This document shows, one piece after another, positions 36,825 to 45,593 of a DNA stretch of 64,000 nt. The DNA is taken from the NCBI GenBank assembly GCA_938003835.1, contig CALKXJ010000006.1:124001-188000 (forward strand). Reading direction: 5' to 3'. A program made the position numbers and the translations under genes. A model generated the notes under the pieces. It searched no databases and was not told the DNA's origin. It was given only the letters and a program-made list of their open reading frames with translations. How positions within the stretch are numbered: the stretch's first letter is position 1; every line of letters starts with the position of its first letter. Source of the DNA: an uncultured Bryobacteraceae bacterium. Its GTDB lineage: Bacteria > Acidobacteriota > Terriglobia > Bryobacterales > Bryobacteraceae.

Positions 36825-37843
36825 GCTTCGTACCCATGCCACCGCCGGGGGAGTCGCCCCAGGCGGCCACGGCCCTGGAGGTCCCGCCTCCGGCGACGGA
36901 ATCCTGCCCGGCCTGCGGGGCGACGGACGCGCGCCTGCTATTCTCCGCCACCGATCGCCTGTACTGGACGACAGACGAGCTCTTTGAGGTCGTGGAGTGC
37001 CAGTCCTGCCGCCTCATTCGCCTCTCGCCGCGGCCGCGCCCGGATCAGGTGTGGCGCTACTATCCGCGCGAGTACTGGTTCGTACCGGCTGCCGATGCCG
37101 TCTCCCGCCTGATGGAGTCCTACCGGCGTCTCGTCCTCCGCGACCACGTCCGGTTCGTCGAAAAGGCGCTCGCCTCTTCAGGCGCTCCTGGGGTGGTTCT
37201 CGATGTCGGCTGCGGGGGCGGCCTGTTTCTCAGGTTGCTCAAGGAACGCGGGCGGCGGGTGGTGGGGATCGATTTTTCGCTGGCTGCCGCCGGTGTAGCC
37301 TGGGAGCACAACGGGGTGCCGGCCTTCTGCGGGTCGCTGTCGCAGGCGCCGCTGGCGGAGGCGAGCTGCGCGGCCATCACCATGTTCCACGTCCTCGAAC
37401 ATCTGTATGATCCGGCCGAGTATCTCCGCGCCGCGCACGCGCTGTTACATCCCGAGGGGCGCTTGATCGTCCAGGTGCCGAACGCATCGAGCTGGCAATT
37501 CCTGCTGTTGGGCGAGCACTGGCGCGGGCTGGAGGTGCCCCGGCACCTGTGGAACTTCCGGGTCCGGGACCTGGAGATTCTGCTCGACCGCTGCGGCTTC
37601 GAGGTCGTGCGCGTCAAGCACTTTTCCCTGCGCGACAACCCGGCCTGCCTGGCCACGAGCCTGGCTCCGGGTCTCGATCCCACGGTGCGCCGCATCCGGG
37701 GGATCGAGGAGAGCCCGCGCGCCGCCGTCTTGAAAACCGCCGCCTACTTTGCGCTGGTGGCCGCCTGTGTGCCGTTCACCCTGCTCGAGGCAGCCTGCCG
37801 CGCCGGCGGTACGGTGATGATGGAGGCGCGCAAGAAGCGATGA
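36821..37843 (+). CDS. Class I SAM-dependent methyltransferase with zinc-ribbon-like N-terminus
   Basis: This 340-residue protein has an N-terminal CPACGA ... ECQSC pair of CxxC motifs, a SAM motif I LDVGCGGGLFL and motif II-like DFSLAAAGVA, and FHVLEHLYDP. It resembles methyltransferases acting on surface glycans. I prefer the TTG at 36821, which overlaps the GT2 stop (TTGA) and has GGAG 8 nt upstream; the ATG at 36836 is an alternative. It overlaps the next methyltransferase by 4 nt. Confidence 0.8.
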   Translation: MSFVPMPPPGESPQAATALEVPPPATESCPACGATDARLLFSATDRLYWTTDELFEVVECQSCRLIRLSPRPRPDQVWRYYPREYWFVPAADAVSRLMESYRRLVLRDHVRFVEKALASSGAPGVVLDVGCGGGLFLRLLKERGRRVVGIDFSLAAAGVAWEHNGVPAFCGSLSQAPLAEASCAAITMFHVLEHLYDPAEYLRAAHALLHPEGRLIVQVPNASSWQFLLLGEHWRGLEVPRHLWNFRVRDLEILLDRCGFEVVRVKHFSLRDNPACLATSLAPGLDPTVRRIRGIEESPRAAVLKTAAYFALVAACVPFTLLEAACRAGGTVMMEARKKR

Positions 37844-38529
37844 GATACGCCGCCCTGCGGCGCCTTCTTCCCGGCTTCCTTCTGCGTCACATCCTTTACT
37901 TCGAGCGGCGGATCGAAGAGAGCGTGGAGCAGTTCGCCGGCTCGCTTGAACCCGGCGCCCGCGTGCTCGATGCCGGGGCAGGGGAGTGCCGGCATGCGCC
38001 GCAGTTCCGCCGCCAGCGTTATTACGCCGTCGACTGGGCGCTGGGCGACCCGGGCTGGGACTACAGCCGCCTGGATTGTCTGGCCGACCTGGCCGCCCTG
38101 CCATTTTCCGATGGCGCCTTTGACGCCTGCCTCAACGTCGTCACCCTCGAACACGTGCGCGAACCCGCGACAGTGCTCCGCGAGCTGGCGCGGGCGCTGA
38201 AGCCGGGCGGGCGGCTTCTGCTGGTGGTGCCCCACGCCTGGGAGATCCATCAGGCGCCGCATGACTACTACCGCTACACGCGCTACGGCGCCGCCTATCT
38301 GCTTTCCTCGGCAGGGCTCGAGCCTCTGGGGATCGAGGCCATCGGGGGCTATTTCCGGTTCCTCTCCCGCCAGTTGCTGAACGGGCTCCAGTTCTTGCGC
38401 GGGCCGTGGTTCCTTCTGGCGGCTTTGCTGTTGGCCCCGCCCGCGCTGCTGGCGCCGCTGTTTGACCGGCTGGACCGGGAGCGAATCTTCACCTTGGGAT
38501 ACATATGTACGGCACGCAAACCCTTCTAG
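37840..38529 (+). CDS. Class I SAM-dependent methyltransferase
   Basis: This 229-residue protein has SAM-binding motif VLDAGAGECRH, a central LNVVTLEHVREP and GGRLLLVVPH. A hydrophobic C-terminal stretch (FLLAALLLAPPALLAPLF) may anchor it to the membrane. It starts at an ATG overlapping the previous stop (ATGA) and overlaps the M28 gene by 25 nt, so the genes are tightly coupled. The substrate is unknown; a glycan or lipid-linked sugar is likely from the context. Confidence 0.8.
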   Translation: MRYAALRRLLPGFLLRHILYFERRIEESVEQFAGSLEPGARVLDAGAGECRHAPQFRRQRYYAVDWALGDPGWDYSRLDCLADLAALPFSDGAFDACLNVVTLEHVREPATVLRELARALKPGGRLLLVVPHAWEIHQAPHDYYRYTRYGAAYLLSSAGLEPLGIEAIGGYFRFLSRQLLNGLQFLRGPWFLLAALLLAPPALLAPLFDRLDRERIFTLGYICTARKPF

Positions 38530-39371
38530 CGTTGCTGGCGCTGGCGGCCGGGGCCGAATTTTCCGGCGAGCGGGCCTTCCGCCACACCGCCGAGCTGGTG
38601 CGGCTCGGGCCCCGAACGCCGGGCTCGGCTGCTCACGCCCGGGCTGTCGAATACATGCGCTCTTGGCTCAGGAAGCTGGGCGCCGAGGTCGAAGAGGACT
38701 CCTTCGAGGCGGCGACGCCTCACGGCCCGGTCCGGATGAGGAACCTCATCGCGCGGTTCCGCGGCAGCTCGGGCAAGGCAGTCGTCTTCTCCGGCCACTA
38801 CGACACGAAGGTGATGCCGGCCAGCGGCTTTGTCGGAGCCAACGATGGCGGCGCCTCCGCCGGGTTCCTGCTCGAGATGGCTCGCGCGGTCTCGCTCCGC
38901 ATGCGCGTCCATGACGTTTGGCTGGTCTGGTTCGACGGCGAGGAGGCGTACGTCGACTACACTCCCACCGACGGGCTTTACGGGAGTCGCCATCTGGCGC
39001 GGCGCTGGCATCAGGACGGCACGCTCCAGCGCATCGTCGCGCTCATCAACGTGGACATGATCGGTGACCGCGATCTGGGAATCCTGCGGGAGGAGTATTC
39101 CGACCCCCGGCTGGTGGACCTCATCTGGAAGACCGCGGCCCGGCTCGGACTGGGACGGCACTTTCTCAACCGGCGCGGCGCCGTGCTCGACGATCATTAT
39201 CCGTTCGTGGAGCTGGGCGTGCCCGCGGTGAACCTGATCGATTTTGACTACGGCCCGAACAACTCTTACTGGCACACGCCCGCCGATACGCTCGACAAGG
39301 TAAGCCCGGAGAGCTTCGCCGTTGTGGGGCGGGTTCTGCTCGGGGTCCTCGCCGAGCTCGAGCGGCGCTGA
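38505..39371 (+). CDS. M28-family, glutaminyl-peptide cyclotransferase-like protein
   Basis: This 288-residue protein has a signal peptide (about 1-17) and the M28 zinc-binding pattern GHYDTK, GANDGGAS, WFDGEEA, VDMIGD, DDHYPF and YWHTPADT. The run FDGEEAYVDYTPTDGLYGSRHLA closely resembles glutaminyl cyclases, which carry a DSLYGSRHLA segment, rather than aminopeptidases. It therefore probably converts N-terminal Gln to pyroglutamate on exported proteins, though aminopeptidase activity cannot be ruled out. It overlaps the methyltransferase gene by 25 nt and converges with the aminotransferase gene. Confidence 0.8.
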   Translation: MYGTQTLLALLALAAGAEFSGERAFRHTAELVRLGPRTPGSAAHARAVEYMRSWLRKLGAEVEEDSFEAATPHGPVRMRNLIARFRGSSGKAVVFSGHYDTKVMPASGFVGANDGGASAGFLLEMARAVSLRMRVHDVWLVWFDGEEAYVDYTPTDGLYGSRHLARRWHQDGTLQRIVALINVDMIGDRDLGILREEYSDPRLVDLIWKTAARLGLGRHFLNRRGAVLDDHYPFVELGVPAVNLIDFDYGPNNSYWHTPADTLDKVSPESFAVVGRVLLGVLAELERR

Positions 39372-39383
39372 GGGCAAGCCGGC

Positions 39384-40718
39384 TCAGCCGACCTCGTCGA
39401 GCGCATCCCGCAGGCTCAGCTCGATGCGTTCGGCGATCTCTTCGATGTCGCCCTCGGTGGCAATGAGCGGCGGCGAGACGGCGAACCAGCTTGGATCGAT
39501 GCGCAGGATGATGCCGCGCTTCAGGGCGGTGCGTTTCAGGGCGCGCCCGAGCTCCGGCAACGGCGCCATGGTCCGCGTGTCCCGCACCAGTTCGACGCCG
39601 AGCAGCACCCCCTTGCCCCGCACCTCGCGCACGACGCCGAGGCGTTTCAGGCCCTCCAGCCGCTGGCGAAGCAGAGCGCCGAGCACCTCGGCGCGGCGGC
39701 AGAGGTCGAACTCTACGATCGTGTCGATGACCGCGATGCCGGCCGCACAGGCGAGCGGATTGCCCGCGTAGGTGTGGCCGTGGGCGAAGTAGTTCTCCGG
39801 AGGCGCCGAGAAGGCTTCGGCCAGCTCCATGCGGGCGATCATGGCGCCGAGCGGGATGGCGCCGCTCGAGATTCCTTTGCCCACGCAGAGCAGGTCCGGG
39901 GTGACGCCGAAGGTCTCGGCGGCGAACATCCGGCCGGTCTTGGCGAATCCGGTGATGATCTCGTCGAAGATGAGCAGGACCTGGTGGCGGTCGCAGGCAG
40001 CGCGCAGCAGCGCGAAGTACTCCTCGGTCGGCGTGATGATGCCTCCCGTGTTGCCGATCGGCTCGAGGATGAGGGCGGCCACCGTCTCCGGGCCCTCGTG
40101 GATGATGACGTCCTCAACGGCGCGGGCGGCGAAACGGTTGGCCTCCTCCCAGCTCGAGAACTGATCGCGGTAGTGCGTGGGCGGAAAGACTCGCAGAAAG
40201 CCCGGCGCCTCCGGCTCGAACTTGGCTTTGCGGGAGCCGGTGCCGCTGGCGGCCATGGCGCCGAAGGTGGCGCCGTGGTAGGAGTGATAGCGGCTGATCA
40301 CTTTGTACTTGCCCGGCCGCCCGGTCTGCCGGAAATACTGCCGGGCGAACTTAAGCGCCGCCTCGACGGCCTCGCTGCCGCCGCTGAAGGGTTTGACGAA
40401 CTCGAGCGGGCCTGGAGTGACGCTGGAGAGCTTTTCGATGAAGTCCAGGGTCACATCGGAGATGGCATGGAGCGGCGGAACGAAGGTGGCGCGCTCCATC
40501 TGCCGCCGCATCGCCTCCATCACGCGCGGGTGGCGATGGCCCAGCACGGCGACGAAGATGCCGCCGATGGCGTCCAGATAGCGGCGCCCCTCGCGGTCCC
40601 AGAGCCAGAGGCCCTCGGCGCGCTCGATGACGAGCGGGCAGCCAAGAAACTCCGCAGTGGGCTGATAGTCCAGGAAAGTCCGCTGGAGCAGCCGGCGGTC
40701 GCGTTCGGTCAGAGTCAC
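39384..40718 (-). CDS. Class III aminotransferase
   Basis: This 444-residue PLP enzyme has the family landmarks YHSYHGATFGA, LILEPIGNTGGIITP, D252 in LIFDEIITGFAKTG and the Schiff-base lysine K281 in VGKGISSGAIPLG. It transfers an omega- or alpha-amino group to pyruvate or 2-oxoglutarate; substrate specificity is not readable. No signal peptide is present. The cupin gene lies 2 nt upstream on the same strand. Confidence 0.87.
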   Translation of the reverse strand: MTLTERDRRLLQRTFLDYQPTAEFLGCPLVIERAEGLWLWDREGRRYLDAIGGIFVAVLGHRHPRVMEAMRRQMERATFVPPLHAISDVTLDFIEKLSSVTPGPLEFVKPFSGGSEAVEAALKFARQYFRQTGRPGKYKVISRYHSYHGATFGAMAASGTGSRKAKFEPEAPGFLRVFPPTHYRDQFSSWEEANRFAARAVEDVIIHEGPETVAALILEPIGNTGGIITPTEEYFALLRAACDRHQVLLIFDEIITGFAKTGRMFAAETFGVTPDLLCVGKGISSGAIPLGAMIARMELAEAFSAPPENYFAHGHTYAGNPLACAAGIAVIDTIVEFDLCRRAEVLGALLRQRLEGLKRLGVVREVRGKGVLLGVELVRDTRTMAPLPELGRALKRTALKRGIILRIDPSWFAVSPPLIATEGDIEEIAERIELSLRDALDEVG

Positions 40719-40720
40719 AG

Positions 40721-41602
40721 CTACGGCCTGCGCCTGCCGAAAGGATAGAGCGACCGTACCGCGAGGATCTTGGCCTTTTCCGCGCCGGGTTTCGGCGAGG
40801 CATAGAAGCCCACCGTGCAGTTCAGGCGGTAGAAATAGGCGTCGCCCGGCTGGGCTGGATGCTTGCCCATGACGCCGTCCATTCCCCCGCCCGCGACGAT
40901 GTCGCCCGTGCCGGCGAGCACCAGGTAGGCCTCCTCTTCACGATCGTGGTGGTGGGGAAAGTTGGTGCCGCCGGGTGCGAACTCCATCACGAACAGACTG
41001 GTGACGACGTGCGCGGCGGCGATGCGGTCGCGCGTGCTCTCGGTAGTGCCGAGCAGAAGCCGAAACAGCGAACTGGGCGGGTGCCCGCCGACCTGCTGGA
41101 GCGGGACGTCGTCGATGTTGGCGATCTGGAACTTGGCCGGAACCTGGATTCGCATCTCCTCCGGAATCCTGTAGGACATGACGATCAACCGCAGCGGAGC
41201 CTGAGACGGATTCGAGATGGCGTGGGGGACCGTCGGCGGGAGATACATAAAATCGTACCGCTTCACCGGATGCGTCTGGCCGGCGTAACGCACCTCGCCA
41301 GAGCCCTCGAGCACGACGTAGATCTCCTCGATGCGTGGATAGTTCACCTCCGCGCAGGCGCCGCCCGGTGCCAGCGTGAGCTCGCCATAGCGCCAGAGGC
41401 TCCGGGGCAGACTGGCCCAGGCGTCGCCCTCGCCGAAAACTGCCTTGTAACGGCAGGTGGGCGTCGAAAGGTCGGTCTTCACCTCGGGGACGGTGGCCAG
41501 ATTGCGATACAGCCAGGTGGGGACAACCTGGCGTTCATCCGCCGGCAAGATTGCGGCAGCAAGGAGGGCGAGAACGGGAACTCGAACGATGTAGCGTGGC
41601 AC
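40721..41602 (-). CDS. Exported bicupin protein
   Basis: This 293-residue protein has a signal peptide (about 1-20) and two cupin repeats. The first has PRIEEIYVVLEGSGEVRYAG followed by DFMYLPPTVPHAISN; the second has FPHHHDREEEAYLVLAGTGDIV followed by GDAYFYR. The HHH/E pattern of the second repeat suggests a metal site, while the first lacks the His cluster. It could be a dioxygenase, epimerase or isomerase; function unknown. The start codon is GTG at 41602 behind a promoter. The aminotransferase follows after 2 nt. Confidence 0.78.
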   Translation of the reverse strand: MPRYIVRVPVLALLAAAILPADERQVVPTWLYRNLATVPEVKTDLSTPTCRYKAVFGEGDAWASLPRSLWRYGELTLAPGGACAEVNYPRIEEIYVVLEGSGEVRYAGQTHPVKRYDFMYLPPTVPHAISNPSQAPLRLIVMSYRIPEEMRIQVPAKFQIANIDDVPLQQVGGHPPSSLFRLLLGTTESTRDRIAAAHVVTSLFVMEFAPGGTNFPHHHDREEEAYLVLAGTGDIVAGGGMDGVMGKHPAQPGDAYFYRLNCTVGFYASPKPGAEKAKILAVRSLYPFGRRRP

Positions 41603-41608
41603 GCCTGA

Positions 41609-41638
41609 ATTCTAAGATCTCAGCGATGCGGTTGGCAA
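41609..41638 (-). promoter_or_regulatory. Promoter giving a probably leaderless transcript for the bicupin gene
   Basis: On the minus strand TTGCCA (41638-41633) and TAGAAT (41614-41609) are separated by 18 nt. The -10 is 6 nt before the GTG at 41602, so transcription should begin on or next to the start codon. Confidence 0.55.
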
Positions 41639-41641
41639 CTC

Positions 41642-41667
41642 GCAAGGGGGCCGGAAGGCCCCCTTGC
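41642..41667 (-). terminator. Hairpin after Oar-like receptor 2
   Basis: A perfect 11-bp stem (41642-41652 with 41657-41667) closed by a 4-nt loop lies 14 nt beyond the stop codon of receptor 2. No U-tract follows. It also lies immediately upstream of the bicupin promoter and could insulate it. Confidence 0.6.
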
Positions 41668-41681
41668 ATTGCCGCAGACGG

Positions 41682-44600
41682 TTACCACATCAGGTGAAGC
41701 GCCAGCTTGATGAAGCGCGGCAGGTTGCTCTGGACGGGGTTGAGACTGCCGAAGGAGGGGCTGGTGACGTTGTTGTAGCCGGAGGCCATGCTGCGGAACC
41801 AGGGATGGTTGAAGGCATTCACCATCTCGAAACGGAATTGCAGCCGCAGCTCCTCGCGCAGCGGGAAGTACTTCGACACGGAGAGATCCCAGTTGTGGTA
41901 AGCCGGTACTCTCACGTCGCCGAAACGCAGCGGGAAGTCCCGCAGCGTGTAAGGCTCCTGCGCCGAAACGCGCCGGCCGGTGGTCGGATCGTCCCAGAGC
42001 GAGGTGTTGAACCAGCGGGCGAACGTGCGTTCGGACTTCGGCAGCTCGGCACTGCCTGGGCGCACCTGTTTGGCATTAGGATAGTCGATCACCCAGCCGA
42101 TCATGTAGGTCACGTTCCAGTTCAACTGCCAACCGCCGAGCAAGGCGTTGACCGGGCCGGACCAGTCCGAGCCGTAGGGTTTGTTGCGACCGAACGGCAG
42201 GTCGAAGACACCGACGACAGCGATTTTGTGCGGAGTGTCGAGCTCGTTGGCATGGAGCTTGGCTAACGGCGTCCTCTCCGGATCGCTGAAGACGTAGTCC
42301 TGCGCGTTGAGCAGATTCACCTGTTCGAGCGTCTTGCCCAGCGTATAGCTGGCCAGGAAGGTCAATCCGTGCGAGAGCCGCTTGGTGGCCTTCACCAGCA
42401 GTGCGTCGTAGCGCTGTTTGCCGATCGGGATGTTCGCCAGCGTGAGGCTGGAGAACTGCGGGAAGGGAACCAGCAGGTTCTGTCGCGGAATGGTAGCGCC
42501 ATTCAACGCGGCGTTGGCCGGGATCAGGCCCGCCATCGGGTTGGGAATGCGCGTGGTGTAGTAGGAGGTGTCGATGGCGCCCGTCGGCAGGCGACGTCCG
42601 AGTTCGGACGCCGGAATGACGTTCAAAGCCACATTCAACGGCAGCTTGCGAATCTGGCTGCCGGAATAACCGACTTCGACGAGCATGTTGCCCGGCAGCG
42701 ACCGCTGAATGTCGAACGAATACTGGTGCGAGTAAGGGAGCGGCCGGTTGAGGAAGTTCACCGTCAAGCCCTCGCCCAGGAAACTGGCCGCGCCGAGCGA
42801 AGCGCCGATCGGCTCGAGCAGGCGGCCGCCCGGCAGATTGGCGAACGGGTGGGCGGTCCTGACGGCCGGCGTCAGGCCGCCGTCGAGGCTGACGGTGGCG
42901 GTCGTGCGACGGCTGAAGCCCTGTGCGACGCCGGTTTCGGCCTCTCCCGAGTAATAGAGGCCATAGCCGCCGCGAAGCACCCAGTTGTCCCGCAGGCGGT
43001 AGGAGACGCCCAGGCGCGGCTGGAAATTGTTCTTGTCGGGATCGAACGCGTAGCGGCTCTGCCCGCCGACGCCGGCAAACAGGACGGCGCCCTTCAGATT
43101 CAACCCTTGCACCTGCGGGGCGATCGGGCTGGGGGCGTTGAAGTCCAGTCCGCGCACCATCCGGTTGTAGCGCTCCGTGCGCGGCGTCTCGTAGTCCCAG
43201 CGCAGGCCGAGATTGATCGTCAGGCGCGGCGTGACCTTCCAATCGTCGTTGAAGAAGAGCGCGAAGTAGTGGGCGCGATAGGCCGGGTCGATGTTCCGGT
43301 CCACATACGCGCCGCTCGGATAGCCGAGCAGGAACGTCGCCAGCTCGTTGCCGGAGGTGGCGTCGGCGCGCAGGGCGTCCCGCTGCGTCCAGTTCTTGCC
43401 GAAGCTATAGACACCGCTCGCCATGCCCGGATTTTGGCTGTTGTCGTTGTAGCGCCGGCCCTCGAAGCCGAACTTCAGGAAGTGCCGGCCCTGGACCAGG
43501 CTGAAGTTGGGCTGAAAGGTGTAGGCGTCATTGGTAGCCAGATTGAGCAGCCGGTCGGTGCCCACCGGCTGATAGGTGCCGAGGTCAAACCGCGGGAATT
43601 GGAGCTTGGTGAACTGCGCTACCAGCGAGGCATCGAAGCCGAGCTGCCGGGGATCAAAGCCGGCGCCGAAGCTATTGCCGGTGGTCTCCTCCCAACGCGA
43701 CAGGCCGGCGCGCAAGTTAAAGGTCATGCGGGGGGAAATGGTCGAGGTCCAGTCCGCCGTCCAGTTCCGCCCATTGCGGATCAAAGGGGCGTTTCCGGTC
43801 GGCTCGGCCGGGTTGGACTGTTTCGGGTCGGTCACGAAGACCAGGCCCCGGTACTCCGAGAACGGATTCTGCCCGTAGCGGAAGAAGACGGTGTTGCGGG
43901 AGTTGACCACGAAGTCCATCCGCCCGATCCATTGGTTGAGGTCGCCAATCCAACGCGAGGGATAGACATAGTTGTTGATGCGCGCCGGGCCGTCGCCGGG
44001 GGAGTTCGGCGGGGGGTAGTACTTGAGCACCTCGGTGGCGATTCGGTCGATCCGGTTGGCGGGGATGCGGTTGCCCGCGAAAGGCTGTCGCGTCCCTTGC
44101 GGCGTCGTCGTCAGCGGATCATACAGAATCACCGGCTGGCCCTGCGCGTTGAACAGATTCGTGAAGTCTCCCGTCCGCCACTCCATCAGCGGAAAGGTGC
44201 GCGTACCGGGGTCGGCCGAGCGCTGCCGCATGCCCTCGTAGGAAAGCAACCAGAACAGCCGATTGCGCCCGTCGAAGGCTTTCGGCACGTAAACCGGGCC
44301 GCTCAGCTGAAAGCCGAAGGTGTTGATGTTCATCGGCGGCTTGGGGATGCCCGCCCGGTTCAACTCACTCTGATTCGCGTTCAGCTCCTCGGCCTGGAAG
44401 TACTCGAACAGGTTGCCGCGGAACTGATTCCCGCCGCTTTTGGTGACAATCGTCACAATGCCGCCGCCGGTGCGGCCGTACTGCGCATCGTAGGTGTTGG
44501 TGAGGACTTTGAACTCCTGCACGGACTCCATCGTCGGCACGTGGATCACCGTACGGTTCGACCGCACGTTGCTGATGCCGTCAAGCAACACCTCGTTGTC

Positions 44601-45173
44601 GCGGTTGCGGCTGCCGTTGATGGAGATGTTGGACGTACCGGCAATATCGAACGAACGCAGATAGCGCCAGCTTCCGGTCTTGATGACGCCCGGGGCGGCC
44701 CAGGCGATCTGGAACGGATTCCGCCCTTGCGTGGGCACATTGGCGATGAGCTCATTGGCGATGATTTGCGAGCGAGTAGCCGTTTCGGTTTGAAGCAGGG
44801 ACACTTCCGCAGTCACCGTGACGCTCTGGGTGACCTCGCCGAGTTCCAGGGCGACGTCGATGCGGGCACGATCCTGGGCCTGCAAGATGATGTTTTCGCG
44901 CACGAAGCGCTTAAATCCAGGTTTCTCTACCGTGAGCCGGTAGGTACCTGGAGTGAGGAATGGGGTCAGATAAGCCCCTGTTTCGTTGGTTTCGGTGGCC
45001 AGCGAGACGTTCTGCGCCAGGTTAATCACCGTCACCGAGGCTCCGGCGACCGGAGCGCCGGTCGGGTCCGTCACGATCCCGGTGATGCTGGCGCGGACCT
45101 CTTGGCCAAAGGCGGGCTGCACGCCGAGAACCGGCACCAGGCAAATCACAATCAACCAAGAGTAGCTTCGCAT
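41682..45173 (-). CDS. Oar-like TonB-dependent receptor 2
   Basis: This 1163-residue outer-membrane protein has a signal peptide ending AFGQ, a carboxypeptidase-regulatory-like domain (about 25-110, GIVTDPTGAPVAGASVTV), a plug (NRDNEVLLDGISNV ... YGRTGGGIVTIVTKSGGNQ) and a barrel ending with aromatic W (LALHLMW). It has the same organisation and length as receptor 1, so both belong to an expanded paralogue family. The ligand is unknown. AAAGGGG precedes the ATG, and a TTGCTT-N17-TAGAAT promoter lies upstream. Confidence 0.88.
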   Translation of the reverse strand: MRSYSWLIVICLVPVLGVQPAFGQEVRASITGIVTDPTGAPVAGASVTVINLAQNVSLATETNETGAYLTPFLTPGTYRLTVEKPGFKRFVRENIILQAQDRARIDVALELGEVTQSVTVTAEVSLLQTETATRSQIIANELIANVPTQGRNPFQIAWAAPGVIKTGSWRYLRSFDIAGTSNISINGSRNRDNEVLLDGISNVRSNRTVIHVPTMESVQEFKVLTNTYDAQYGRTGGGIVTIVTKSGGNQFRGNLFEYFQAEELNANQSELNRAGIPKPPMNINTFGFQLSGPVYVPKAFDGRNRLFWLLSYEGMRQRSADPGTRTFPLMEWRTGDFTNLFNAQGQPVILYDPLTTTPQGTRQPFAGNRIPANRIDRIATEVLKYYPPPNSPGDGPARINNYVYPSRWIGDLNQWIGRMDFVVNSRNTVFFRYGQNPFSEYRGLVFVTDPKQSNPAEPTGNAPLIRNGRNWTADWTSTISPRMTFNLRAGLSRWEETTGNSFGAGFDPRQLGFDASLVAQFTKLQFPRFDLGTYQPVGTDRLLNLATNDAYTFQPNFSLVQGRHFLKFGFEGRRYNDNSQNPGMASGVYSFGKNWTQRDALRADATSGNELATFLLGYPSGAYVDRNIDPAYRAHYFALFFNDDWKVTPRLTINLGLRWDYETPRTERYNRMVRGLDFNAPSPIAPQVQGLNLKGAVLFAGVGGQSRYAFDPDKNNFQPRLGVSYRLRDNWVLRGGYGLYYSGEAETGVAQGFSRRTTATVSLDGGLTPAVRTAHPFANLPGGRLLEPIGASLGAASFLGEGLTVNFLNRPLPYSHQYSFDIQRSLPGNMLVEVGYSGSQIRKLPLNVALNVIPASELGRRLPTGAIDTSYYTTRIPNPMAGLIPANAALNGATIPRQNLLVPFPQFSSLTLANIPIGKQRYDALLVKATKRLSHGLTFLASYTLGKTLEQVNLLNAQDYVFSDPERTPLAKLHANELDTPHKIAVVGVFDLPFGRNKPYGSDWSGPVNALLGGWQLNWNVTYMIGWVIDYPNAKQVRPGSAELPKSERTFARWFNTSLWDDPTTGRRVSAQEPYTLRDFPLRFGDVRVPAYHNWDLSVSKYFPLREELRLQFRFEMVNAFNHPWFRSMASGYNNVTSPSFGSLNPVQSNLPRFIKLALHLMW

Positions 45174-45217
45174 GGTGACCCCTTTCGGGCCTCCCTCCTA
45201 GGGATGGCACCGCCAAT

Positions 45218-45246
45218 ATTCTACGGCGTCAGGTGCCATAAAGCAA
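45218..45246 (-). promoter_or_regulatory. Sigma70-type promoter of Oar-like receptor 2
   Basis: On the minus strand TTGCTT (45246-45241) and TAGAAT (45223-45218) are separated by 17 nt. The -10 hexamer is identical to that of receptor 1, suggesting similar basal control. The leader would be about 38 nt. Confidence 0.5.
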
Positions 45247-45287
45247 CGGCCGGCAGAGGGCCGGTGTGCGAAAATAACGGCCAGCCT

Positions 45288-45593
45288 ATGAGCCAGTCCT
45301 CCTTTGAGCCCCATCCGGCGCAGGTCGAGATCGTGCGCACGCCCGATTACCGCGAAAGCTACGCCAACAGCATCCAGGTCCGTGTCAACCTGTGGGACTT
45401 CCTGCTGGTTTTCGGCCGCCTGAATCAGAGCGCGGACGGCCAGGTCAGCATCGAGGTTTTCCAGGGCGTCTACCTGAGCCCGCAGCAGGCCAAAGCCCTG
45501 GCGAACGTGCTCAATCAGAATCTGGCGCAATACGAGGCCACTTTCGGCCTCATCCGACTGGAACCGCTGGCTCCGGAGGGTTCGGTCCACTGA
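45288..45593 (+). CDS. DUF3467 family protein
   Basis: This 101-residue protein reads RESYANSIQVRVNLWDFLLVFGRL ... VYLSPQQAKALANVLNQNL, the DUF3467 pattern, which includes a conserved region around NxxxV-x(4)DF. The family is small, cytoplasmic and of unknown function. The ATG at 45288 lacks a strong ribosome site. Its last 44 nt overlap, on the opposite strand, the end of the NDH-2 gene. Confidence 0.8.
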   Translation: MSQSSFEPHPAQVEIVRTPDYRESYANSIQVRVNLWDFLLVFGRLNQSADGQVSIEVFQGVYLSPQQAKALANVLNQNLAQYEATFGLIRLEPLAPEGSVH

